From Collinsella aerofaciens (GTDB lineage Bacteria; Actinomycetota; Coriobacteriia; Coriobacteriales; Coriobacteriaceae), in contig NZ_JAQLFJ010000006.1 of assembly GCF_028206795.1 (NCBI RefSeq), positions 62,001 to 126,000 of the forward strand: a stretch of 64,000 nucleotides of DNA. The letters are read 5' to 3'. The position numbers were made by a program, and so were the translations under genes. The notes beneath the pieces are model-generated. The model saw only the letters and a program-made list of their open reading frames with translations. It searched no databases and had not been told where the DNA came from. Positions 57,393 through 64,000 of the stretch are shown one piece after another. Positions within the stretch are counted from its first letter, which is position 1, and each line of letters begins with the position of its first letter.

Positions 57393-58028
57393 TTAGTCGC
57401 GCAGGATGATGTCCATGGCGAGCATCAGGTTGCGCTCGTCGATGGCAAACGGGGCGGCCTCGCGCGTCTTGGGCTTGGCGCAAAACGCGATGCCCGTGCC
57501 CGCGGCCTGAATCATGGGGATGTCGTTGGCGCCGTCGCCAATCGCGACGGTGTGAGCCATATCGACGCCGCATTCAACTGCCCAATCCAGCATCTGGATA
57601 AGTTTGGACTCCTTGGTCACGATGTCGGCCGCCAGCTTACCCGTGAGCTTGCCGTCTACGGCCTCCAGGCGGTTGGCCAGGCAAAAATCGATGCCCGCAG
57701 CGGCCACGATCTTACCGGCGACCTCGTGAAAGCCGCCGCTTACCACGCCGACCTTCCAGCCCTTGCTGTGTGCCGAGCGCACAAGCTCCAGCGCGCCGGG
57801 GGTAAACGTCACGCGCTCAAAGGTGCGCTCGAACACGCTCTCGTCCAAGCCGGCAAGCAGCCCCACGCGCTCCTCGAGTGCCTGCTTAAAGTCGAGCTCG
57901 CCGCGCATGGCGCACTCGGTGATCTGCGCTACCTGCTCGCCCACGCCGGCCTCCTCGCCCAACAGGTCGATGACCTCCTGGTTGATGAGGGTGGAGTCGA
58001 TATCCATAACGATGAGGCGTGCAGTCAT
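57393..58028 (-). CDS. serB: Phosphoserine phosphatase SerB
   Basis: Last step of serine synthesis, HAD superfamily. The 211-aa protein has the nucleophile motif IVMDIDSTLINQEVID, the SGGFHEV motif II, Lys in VTKESKLIQML and the metal motif VAIGDGANDIPMI. GGAAAGG lies upstream of the ATG at 58028, which is preferred to a longer upstream reading. It has no N-terminal ACT domain, unlike the longer SerB of many Actinomycetota. It is divergent from aspS. Confidence 0.94.
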   Translation of the reverse strand: MTARLIVMDIDSTLINQEVIDLLGEEAGVGEQVAQITECAMRGELDFKQALEERVGLLAGLDESVFERTFERVTFTPGALELVRSAHSKGWKVGVVSGGFHEVAGKIVAAAGIDFCLANRLEAVDGKLTGKLAADIVTKESKLIQMLDWAVECGVDMAHTVAIGDGANDIPMIQAAGTGIAFCAKPKTREAAPFAIDERNLMLAMDIILRD

Positions 58029-58284
58029 GTTGGGCCTTTCCGAGTGCAGTTGTATTGGGGCACATTGTCGCACGCGGCGCACTTCGGCAACGGCTGCGGT
58101 GCGTCAATTGTTTCGTCTCCGTCAAGTCTTTGGGCAGGAGCTAGTTTTTCGCGGCACATCGACGCGGGTGCGATAAGATAGAACGCCATGTCCGGCTGCG
58201 CGGTTTACGCAGGCTGGGCAAATCTGTACGACGCCGCCCGGAACGACACGGGGCGGCACAGATCCATAAAGGAGGATCACTGGT

Positions 58285-60072
58285 ATGAGCCAGACCCGTC
58301 CCATTGACGAGCATTCCATGCACACCCGTACCTGCGGCGAGCTTCGCTTCGAGAACGTGGGCGAAGAGGTCACCCTCACCGGTTGGGTGAGCCGTCGCCG
58401 CGACCACGGCGGCCTAATCTTCTGCGACCTTCGCGACCGCGAGGGCATCACGCAGCTCACCTTCGACCCCGAACACTCCGACGGCGACGCCTTTAAGATC
58501 GCCGAGACCATGCGTCCCGAGTGGCCCATCAAGATTCACGGCGTCGTGCGCGCCCGTGGCGAGGAGACCACCAACACCAAGCTCGCGACCGGCGAGATCG
58601 AGGTCCTGACCGACCACGCCGAGGTGCTCAACACCTCCGTCACCCCGCCGTTCCAGATTGAGGACGGCATCGAGACCAGCGAGGACACCCGTCTGCGCTA
58701 TCGCTATCTGGACCTCCGTCGTCCCGAGATGATGGCCAATCTCAAGCTGCGCTCCGACTTTACCTTTGCCATTCGCGAGGCGCTGCACAACCGTGAGTTC
58801 ATGGAGGTCGAGACGCCCTCCCTGTTCAAGTCCACGCCCGAGGGCGCCCGCGACTTCATCGTCCCCAGCCGCATCCAGCCGGGCAACTTCTACGCTCTGC
58901 CGCAGTCCCCGCAGCTCCTGAAGCAGCTGCTCATGGTCGGTGGCGTCGAGCGCTACTACCAGGTCGCCAAGTGCTTCCGCGACGAGGACTTGCGTGCCGA
59001 CCGTCAGCCCGAGTTCACCCAGGTCGATATCGAGATGTCCTTCGTGGACCAGAACGACGTTATGAGCGCGCTCGAAGAGGTTCTTGCCGATGCCTTCGGC
59101 CGCATGGGTGTCGAGATGCCCACGCCGCTGCGTCGCATGGACTACTGGGAGGCCATGGACACCTATGGCTCCGACAAGCCCGATACCCGCTATGGCATGC
59201 ACTTGGTCGACCTGACCGACATCTTCGCCAACTCCAAGTTCAAGGTCTTTGCGACTGCCGCGAACGAGGAGGGCTCTGTCGTCAAGGCCATCAACGCCAA
59301 GGGCGCCGGTGCCTGGGCTCGCGCCAAGATCGATAAGCTTGCCGGCGTGGCCTCCACGTTTGGCGCCAAGGGCCTGGCCTGGATCGCATTCCGCGAGGAC
59401 GGCTCCATCAACAGCCCCATCGTCAAGTTCTTCTCGGACGAGGAGATGGCCGCCCTGCGCGAGCGCATGGACGTAGAGCCCGGCGACCTTGTGATGTTCG
59501 CCGCCGGCCCGCGCCTGCTCTCCGACGAGATCCTGGGCGGCATGCGTTCCCACATGGCTAACGCGCTCGAGATCAAGCGCGAGGGTCACGACTTCCTGTG
59601 GGTCGTCAACTTCCCGCTGTTCCACTGGGACGAGGACCGCAAGGCCTATGCAGCCGAGCACCAGCCCTTTACCCTGCCGACCGAGACCGACATCGCTAAG
59701 ATCGAGGCCAACCCGCTGGCAGCCGGTTCTTGCACCTACGACTTTGTCATGGACGGCTTTGAGGCCGGTGGCGGCGGTATGCGTATCCACAACGCCGAGA
59801 TGCAGATGTCCATGCTCAAGCTCCTGGGCTTTACCGAAGAGCGCGCCGAGTCTCAGTTTGGCTTCCTCATGGAGGCGCTCAAGTTTGGTGCGCCCCCGAT
59901 GGGTGGTTTCGCTCTGGGCCTGGACCGCGTGTGCATGCTGCTCACCGGCTCCGACTCCATCCGCGACGTCATGGCGTTCCCCAAGACGGCCAGCGGCTCC
60001 GACCTCATGTCGGGCGCCCCGAGTGCCGTTAGCGGCGCCCAGCTCAAGGACGTCAGCCTGCGCCTGATGTAG
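58285..60072 (+). CDS. aspS: Aspartyl-tRNA synthetase (bacterial type)
   Basis: Class II synthetase charging tRNA-Asp. AAGGAGG lies nine bases before the ATG. The 595-aa protein has the N-terminal anticodon-binding OB fold (TGWVSRRRDHGGLIFCDLRD), RYRYLDLRRPEMMANL, the FMEVETPSLFKSTPEGARDF motif 1 region, FRDEDLRADRQPEFTQ motif 2, the bacterial GAD insert (about 310-420), and GLDRVCMLLTG motif 3. Length is that of the bacterial enzyme. Whether it also charges tRNA-Asn cannot be told here. Confidence 0.97.
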   Translation: MSQTRPIDEHSMHTRTCGELRFENVGEEVTLTGWVSRRRDHGGLIFCDLRDREGITQLTFDPEHSDGDAFKIAETMRPEWPIKIHGVVRARGEETTNTKLATGEIEVLTDHAEVLNTSVTPPFQIEDGIETSEDTRLRYRYLDLRRPEMMANLKLRSDFTFAIREALHNREFMEVETPSLFKSTPEGARDFIVPSRIQPGNFYALPQSPQLLKQLLMVGGVERYYQVAKCFRDEDLRADRQPEFTQVDIEMSFVDQNDVMSALEEVLADAFGRMGVEMPTPLRRMDYWEAMDTYGSDKPDTRYGMHLVDLTDIFANSKFKVFATAANEEGSVVKAINAKGAGAWARAKIDKLAGVASTFGAKGLAWIAFREDGSINSPIVKFFSDEEMAALRERMDVEPGDLVMFAAGPRLLSDEILGGMRSHMANALEIKREGHDFLWVVNFPLFHWDEDRKAYAAEHQPFTLPTETDIAKIEANPLAAGSCTYDFVMDGFEAGGGGMRIHNAEMQMSMLKLLGFTEERAESQFGFLMEALKFGAPPMGGFALGLDRVCMLLTGSDSIRDVMAFPKTASGSDLMSGAPSAVSGAQLKDVSLRLM

Positions 60073-60095
60073 GCAAGCGGCTACATATTGCCCGT

Positions 60096-60130
60096 AACGA
60101 GGGAAGGACACGTGCCTTCCCTCGTTTTTT
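60096..60130 (+). terminator. Terminator after aspS
   Basis: AACGAGGGAAGG pairs perfectly with CCTTCCCTCGTT around ACACGTG, then six T. Confidence 0.92.
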
Positions 60131-60169
60131 ATGCGCGGGCGTTGCGAGGGCATGGGGTGACCGGACGTC

Positions 60170-60341
60170 GCGGAAACTGTGTCCCAGAATTTGCACCCAG
60201 AGCGGGATGGGCTTTCCGCTAGGGCCGCTCAGCGGAAACTGCGACCCGGAATTTGCGTCCAGAGTGGGCTGCGGTTTCCCAAACAGGGCCCTTTGGGAAA
60301 CTGCGACCCAGACTCCAGCCAAATAACGGGACGCACTTTCC
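60170..60341. repeat. Three tandem GGAAACTGCG-type hairpin units
   Basis: Units at 60170-60219, 60232-60280 and 60295-60341, each with GGAAACTG(C/T)G(A/T)CCC on the left and a GGG...(C/T)TTTCC right arm that pairs imperfectly with it. They share an internal AGAATTTGC-like segment. One more member lies at 11939-11986. They fill most of the gap between aspS and the HPr gene; the bases from 60342 to 60439 hold only a likely promoter. Confidence 0.75.
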
Positions 60342-60439
60342 AGTCGAGCTTCTGGCGGGTCTCGACAAGCATCTAACGCTACAATAACTACCACGTGGCT
60401 GGGTTTGCCGGCCGAATGTGCGACGTCGTGGGAGGGGAC

Positions 60440-60688
60440 ATGGTCGAGTTTACAAAGACGATTAAAGATCCGTTGGGACTACATGCCCGCCCGGTTGCGC
60501 TGCTCTACGACATCATTGCCAAGCATCGTAGCGACGTGTCGGTTAGCATCGGCGACCGCCATACCGACGGCCGTGATGTGATGGGGCTCATGGCGCTTTA
60601 CGGCGAGTGCGGCGAGGACATCGTCTTTCGCGTTTCGGGCGTAGACGAGGCCTCGTGTGTCACGTCGATCAGAAACCTCTCGCTCTAA
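60440..60688 (+). CDS. HPr-like phosphocarrier protein with Asp at position 46
   Basis: 82-aa HPr-fold protein. GGAGGGG precedes the ATG at 60440. The active-site His is at residue 15 in GLHARPVALLY, so it can in principle accept phosphate from enzyme I. The regulatory serine that HPr kinase modifies in Gram-positive HPr would be at 46; the sequence there is DGRDVMGLMAL with Asp46. It may be the general phosphotransferase carrier or a regulatory paralogue. No enzyme I gene is adjacent. Confidence 0.88.
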   Translation: MVEFTKTIKDPLGLHARPVALLYDIIAKHRSDVSVSIGDRHTDGRDVMGLMALYGECGEDIVFRVSGVDEASCVTSIRNLSL

Positions 60689-60695
60689 ACGCAAC

Positions 60696-60760
60696 AAGGG
60701 ACTGCGGACAGTCCCTTTGTCACATCTCTGGGAGGCGCTCTTTGCGGCGCCTCTTTTGTT
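60696..60760 (+). terminator. Two terminator hairpins after the HPr-like gene
   Basis: First: AAGGGACT (60696-60703) with AGTCCCTT (60710-60717). Second and stronger: GAGGCGC (60732-60738) with GCGCCTC (60747-60753) followed by TTTTGTTT. Confidence 0.8.
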
Positions 60761-60804
60761 TCATATGGGAAACTTTTCCGAAAACTGAATAGGGACCCTT
60801 TCCA

Positions 60805-60858
60805 AAAAGTTAACCACGTGCTAGTTTACTGTAGCGAACATAGACGTGGTTAACTTTT
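60805..60858. promoter_or_regulatory. Inverted repeat upstream of feoA
   Basis: AAAAGTTAACCACGT (60805-60819) and ACGTGGTTAACTTTT (60844-60858) are perfect complements with 24 bases between, 44 bases before feoA. The spacer (CTAGTTTACTGTAGCGAAC) may contain the promoter. It could be an operator or another member of the hairpin repeats; GGTTAACTTTCC also occurs in the larD repeat arm. Confidence 0.55.
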
Positions 60859-60901
60859 GCTGCGTCGATGTTGAGGACGAACTGACGTTAGGAGCACACT
60901 C

Positions 60902-61144
60902 ATGTCTTGCGGACCGCAGATGCCGGCCATGCCGCTTTCGATGGTGAAAGCGGGCGAAACCGTGCACGTGTCTCGTGTAAAGGGCAATGAGGATATGAAG
61001 CACCATCTCAAGGACCTCGGCTTTGTCGAGGGCAACGAGATCCACGTGGTGAGCTCGAGTGGCGCCAATATCATCGTCACGGTGCTGGGTGCACGCTTTG
61101 GTATCGATTCCAAGGTTGCCATGCACATCATGACCATCGGTTAG
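60902..61144 (+). CDS. feoA: FeoA-domain protein (first copy)
   Basis: 80-aa SH3-like FeoA protein, a small cytoplasmic partner of the ferrous iron transporter. MPLSMVKAGETVHVSRVKG, MKHHLKDLGFVEGNEIHVVS and GARFGIDSKVAMHI follow the family pattern. The first ten residues (MSCGPQMPAM) form a short extension with a single Cys. The second feoA follows by 36 bases with AAAGGGGG as ribosome site. Confidence 0.9.
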   Translation: MSCGPQMPAMPLSMVKAGETVHVSRVKGNEDMKHHLKDLGFVEGNEIHVVSSSGANIIVTVLGARFGIDSKVAMHIMTIG

Positions 61145-61180
61145 TCCGCAGCATTTAAAAACTGAAAGGGGGACAAGTAA

Positions 61181-61402
61181 ATGAAGACGTTGGGTGACGT
61201 TAAGGTGGGCGAGAGCTCCACGATCGTCAAGCTTCACGGTGAGGGCGCGCTGCGCCGCCACCTTATGGACCTGGGGCTCATCAAGGGCACTTCGTTCAAG
61301 GTCGTAAAGGTTGCACCGCTCGGTGATCCGGTCGAGATCAACGTGCGCGGCTACGAGCTTTCCATCCGCAAGGAGGAGGCCGCCGTCGTCGAGGTCCAGT
61401 AA
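61181..61402 (+). CDS. feoA: FeoA-domain protein (second copy)
   Basis: 73-aa FeoA protein: MKTLGDVKVGESSTIVKLHG, LRRHLMDLGLIKGTSFKVVK, DPVEINVRGYELSIRKEEA. It differs from the first copy in nearly every residue outside the fold positions, so the duplication is old. AAAGGGGG lies seven bases upstream. A DtxR-like palindrome lies between it and feoB. Confidence 0.92.
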   Translation: MKTLGDVKVGESSTIVKLHGEGALRRHLMDLGLIKGTSFKVVKVAPLGDPVEINVRGYELSIRKEEAAVVEVQ

Positions 61403-61430
61403 GGACTCGCGGCGCATATTTCTGCAGATA

Positions 61431-61450
61431 AAGTTAGGTTTTTCTAACTT
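61431..61450. promoter_or_regulatory. DtxR/IdeR-like palindrome before feoB
   Basis: AAGTTAG-GTTTTT-CTAACTT is a perfect 7+7 palindrome. TTAGGTTTTTCTAACTTAA (61434-61452) closely follows the DtxR/IdeR consensus TTAGGTTAGCCTAACCTAA. It lies 75 bases before feoB, suggesting an internal, metal-controlled promoter for feoB. Confidence 0.72.
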
Positions 61451-61525
61451 AATGCAGCATCTTTGAAGCACATTATCCAGCCCGCGCGGAGAAAGCAGCG
61501 CAGGCACACAAGGAAGAAGGATTGA

Positions 61526-63853
61526 ATGGCGGATTCTCAGATCCATGTCGCGCTGGCGGGTAACCCCAACTGCGGCAAGACCACGCTTTTCAACCTGATC
61601 ACCGGCGCCAACGGCTACGTTGGCAACTGGCCCGGTGTCACGGTTGAGAAAAAGGAAGCCAAGCTCCTGAGCGACAAGAACGTTACCATCACGGACCTCC
61701 CCGGCATCTACTCGCTTTCCCCCTATAGCCCCGAGGAGCAGTGCTCGCGCGATTACCTCATGAGCGGCGAGCCCGATGTCGTCGTCCAGGTGGTCGACGC
61801 CACCAACTTGGAGCGCAACCTGTACCTGGCGCTTCAGGTTATCGAGACCGGCCTGCCCGTGGTCGTCGCCCTCAACATGGCCGACTTGGTCGAGAAGAAC
61901 GGCGACAAGATCGACACGGACAAGCTCTCCAAGAAGCTCGGCTGCCCGGTCATGATGATCTCGGCCCTTAAGAACAAGGGCATCAACGAGCTGTTCGAGC
62001 AGGTCAAGAAGTCCGCTGCTTCCAAGGGCCAGGTGCCGGAGCACAAGTTCGATTCCTCCATCGAGGACGTTCTGGACCACATCGAGAACAATCTGCCGGC
62101 GAGCGTTCCCGCCAACAAGCGTCGCTACTACGCCGTCAAGCTGTTCGAGCGCGACGCGGACGCCTGCAAGCTCATCAACCTCACTAAGGAGAAGGCCGCT
62201 CGCGTCGAGCAGCTGGTCGCCCAGTGCGAGCAGGATTGCGACGACGACGCCGAGTCCATCATCACCGGCGAGCGCTACGGCGTGATCGCCCACATCATCG
62301 ACGAGTGCCTCACCAAGGCTCCGGCCAAGATGAGCACCTCCGAGAAGATCGACCGTGTGGTTACCAACCGTATCTTGGGCCTGCCGATCTTTGTGGTCAT
62401 CATGTTCTGCGTGTACTACATTGCCGTCTCTACCTTGGGCGGCACGGTGACCGACTTCACCAACGACCAGCTCTTTGGCACCGACGGTTGGTATGTGCTC
62501 GGCCAGGGCCGCGACGCCTACGACGCAGCTGTCGAGGCTGCGGGTGACGCCGCCGACTCGGTCGACCCGGCACAGTACGGCCCCTATGTTCCGGGTATTA
62601 CCACCGTGGTGCACGATGCCCTTGTGGCGGGCGGCACCGAGGACGGTGGCCTGGTCGATTCGCTGGTCTGTGACGGTATCGTCGGCGGTCTGGGCGCCAT
62701 CTTCGGCTTCGTGCCGCAGATGTTCCTGCTGTTCGTGATGCTGTCTTTCTTGGAGGACTGCGGCTACATGGCCCGCGTCGCCTTCATCATGGACCGCGTG
62801 TTCCGCCGCTTTGGCCTGTCCGGCAAGTCCTTTATCCCCATGCTCGTGTCCTCGGGCTGCGGCGTCCCCGGCGTCATGGCCACCAAGACCATCGAGAACG
62901 AGAAGGACCGCCGCATGACGGTCATGACCACCACGTTTATTCCCTGTGGCGCCAAGCTGCCGATCATCGCTCTGCTCATGGGTTCCATCATCGGCGATTC
63001 TTCCACCACCGCCGCATGGATCAGCCCGCTGTTCTACTTCTTGGGCGTCTTTGCCGTCATCGCCTCGGGCCTCATGCTCAAGAAGACCAAGCTCTTCGCC
63101 GGTCGCCCGACGCCGTTCGTTATGGAGCTTCCCGCCTATCACTTCCCGGCAATCCGCTCTTGGGCGCTGCATGTATGGGAGCGCTGCTGGGCCTTTATCA
63201 AGAAGGCCGGCACGGTCATCTTCGCGTCCACCGTCGTGGTTTGGTTCCTCTCCAACTTTGGTAGCTACAACGGTTCCTTCGGCTTCCTGCCTGCGATGGA
63301 CGGCATCCCCGAGGAGTTTATGGACTACTCCGTGCTCGCCATGCTGGGCAACCTGGTCGCTTGGATCTTCGCCCCGCTCGGCTTTAGCACCTGGCAGGCC
63401 ACCGCGCTGACTGTCTCTGGACTTGTCGCCAAGGAGAACGTCGTCGCCACCGCCGGCTCGCTGCTGTCCGTTGCCGACGCCGCCGAGACCGACCCGAGCC
63501 TGTGGACCGCGTTCGCCGGCATGTTCCCGACTATGGGCGCTTGCGTTGCCTTTGGCGCCTTTAACCTGCTGTGCGCCCCGTGCTTTGCCGCCATGGGCAC
63601 TATCCGCAACCAGATGGACTCCGGCAAGTGGACCGCGATTGCCATCGGCTACGAGTGCGCCTTTGCCTGGGTGATCGGCCTGTTCATCAACCAGTTCTAC
63701 AACCTGCTTGTCCTTGGCCAGTTTGGTATTTGGACGGTTGTAGCCATCGTTCTGCTGGTTGCGATGCTCTTCCAGATCTTCCGTCCCATGCCCAAGCACG
63801 CTTGGACCGACGAGGACGAGACCAACACCGCTTCCGCTGCAGTTTCCGCTTAA
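61526..63853 (+). CDS. feoB: Ferrous iron transporter FeoB
   Basis: 775-aa inner-membrane Fe(II) transporter with a cytoplasmic GTPase domain. G1 is AGNPNCGKTTLFNLITG near residue 12, G3 DLPGIYSL near 58, G4 NMAD near 118, with the FeoB switch region VGNWPGVTVEKKEA. The GDI helical domain (about 165-270) leads to the membrane part with the gate motifs SGCGVPGVMATKT and FIPCGAKLPI and Cys residues in the core, as in other FeoB. An extra extracytoplasmic loop of about 60 residues (about 325-385) is longer than usual. No feoC is present. AAGGAAGAAGG precedes the ATG. Confidence 0.97.
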   Translation: MADSQIHVALAGNPNCGKTTLFNLITGANGYVGNWPGVTVEKKEAKLLSDKNVTITDLPGIYSLSPYSPEEQCSRDYLMSGEPDVVVQVVDATNLERNLYLALQVIETGLPVVVALNMADLVEKNGDKIDTDKLSKKLGCPVMMISALKNKGINELFEQVKKSAASKGQVPEHKFDSSIEDVLDHIENNLPASVPANKRRYYAVKLFERDADACKLINLTKEKAARVEQLVAQCEQDCDDDAESIITGERYGVIAHIIDECLTKAPAKMSTSEKIDRVVTNRILGLPIFVVIMFCVYYIAVSTLGGTVTDFTNDQLFGTDGWYVLGQGRDAYDAAVEAAGDAADSVDPAQYGPYVPGITTVVHDALVAGGTEDGGLVDSLVCDGIVGGLGAIFGFVPQMFLLFVMLSFLEDCGYMARVAFIMDRVFRRFGLSGKSFIPMLVSSGCGVPGVMATKTIENEKDRRMTVMTTTFIPCGAKLPIIALLMGSIIGDSSTTAAWISPLFYFLGVFAVIASGLMLKKTKLFAGRPTPFVMELPAYHFPAIRSWALHVWERCWAFIKKAGTVIFASTVVVWFLSNFGSYNGSFGFLPAMDGIPEEFMDYSVLAMLGNLVAWIFAPLGFSTWQATALTVSGLVAKENVVATAGSLLSVADAAETDPSLWTAFAGMFPTMGACVAFGAFNLLCAPCFAAMGTIRNQMDSGKWTAIAIGYECAFAWVIGLFINQFYNLLVLGQFGIWTVVAIVLLVAMLFQIFRPMPKHAWTDEDETNTASAAVSA

Positions 63854-63882
63854 GTCCGAATAAGGATCAGTCCCTTTCCACG

Positions 63883-63915
63883 AGCCCGGGTGTCCCAGCG
63901 ACACTCGGGCTTTTT
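63883..63915 (+). terminator. Terminator after feoB
   Basis: AGCCCGGGTGT pairs with ACACTCGGGCT (one mismatch) around CCCAGCG, followed by five T. Confidence 0.9.
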
Positions 63916-63939
63916 GGTGAGGGAGATGTGGCGTTTCCG

Positions 63940-63968
63940 CAGATAAAACCGACCAAAATATACCTGTC
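63940..63968. repeat. Copy of the repeat arm found after proC
   Basis: 29 bases beginning CAGATAAAACCGACC match 20482-20510 with two mismatches, and are again followed by a T-rich tract and GCAGGT. The matching inverted arm, if any, would lie beyond the window edge. Confidence 0.75.
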
Positions 63969-64000
63969 CCTTTTTGGCAGGTGGAGAATGGGGTAAAGTA

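Noticed and set aside
60821..63904. 1,027-codon open frame antisense to feoB, and similar long frames opposite htpG, metG, serS, ppc and aspS
   Set aside because: These follow from the strong GC third-position bias of the genuine genes on the other strand. The products are low-complexity, lack ribosome sites and overlap secure genes completely.

Overview
This window reads like the chromosome of a Coriobacteriia member close to Collinsella (Actinomycetota). The evidence is high-GC coding with strong G/C third-position bias, an actinobacterial-type Tad pilus locus with no outer-membrane secretin, Coriobacteria-style small proteins, and a gut-anaerobe gene set (Feo iron uptake, nickel-dependent lactate racemisation). 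The assignment is inferred from gene content, not from a database search.

Layout. 1-1,049: rsgA, possibly cut by the window edge. 1,302-10,892: a tightly overlapping Tad/Flp pilus operon (cpaB, tadZ, tadA, tadB, tadC, Flp pilin, four TadE/TadG-like or pilin-like membrane proteins, DUF192). 10,951-11,500: a toxin-antitoxin pair whose toxin is frameshifted. 11,624-26,750: housekeeping genes (rsmI, metG, rsmA, TatD nuclease, SPFH protein, rlmH, proC, serS) interspersed with six tRNA genes (Phe, Leu, three Arg, Ser). 26,810-36,309: envelope and signalling genes (D,D-carboxypeptidase, VanRS-like pair, pstB with a PhoBR-like pair, a capsule-control trio without glycosyltransferases, an acetyltransferase). 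36,512-51,668: htpG, two YhgE/Pip membrane proteins, a DMT exporter, an M20 amidohydrolase, a broken MFS gene, hisS and ppc. 52,661-57,278: lactate racemase cluster, with larA-larD facing larB-larC-tetR. 57,393-63,853: serB, aspS, an HPr-like protein and feoA-feoA-feoB.

The most unusual structure is not a protein. Every tRNA gene in the window is followed by a related noncoding unit. In five of six cases the tRNA 3' end (from the T-loop onward) and its terminator are duplicated 186-191 bp downstream. Between the copies lies an insert that can fold into a closed multi-hairpin structure: a closing stem made from an inverted copy of the T-arm, a small P2 hairpin, and further hairpins often capped by GNRA or GNA loops. 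Stem sequences differ between loci while the folding plan is kept. The sixth unit is truncated. This could be a family of minute tRNA-targeting elements, a structured RNA, or both.

Other intergenic space is also rich in long perfect inverted repeats: nested hairpins after proC, ppc and larD, tandem hairpin units after aspS, and GGGAC-containing hairpins.

The lar genes would act together. LarB and LarC build and load the nickel-pincer cofactor for LarA, and LarD passes lactate or a similar solute across the membrane; LarE is not in the window. FeoA/FeoB import ferrous iron, with a DtxR-like palindrome just before feoB. The VanRS-like pair beside a penicillin-binding carboxypeptidase suggests cell-wall stress control.
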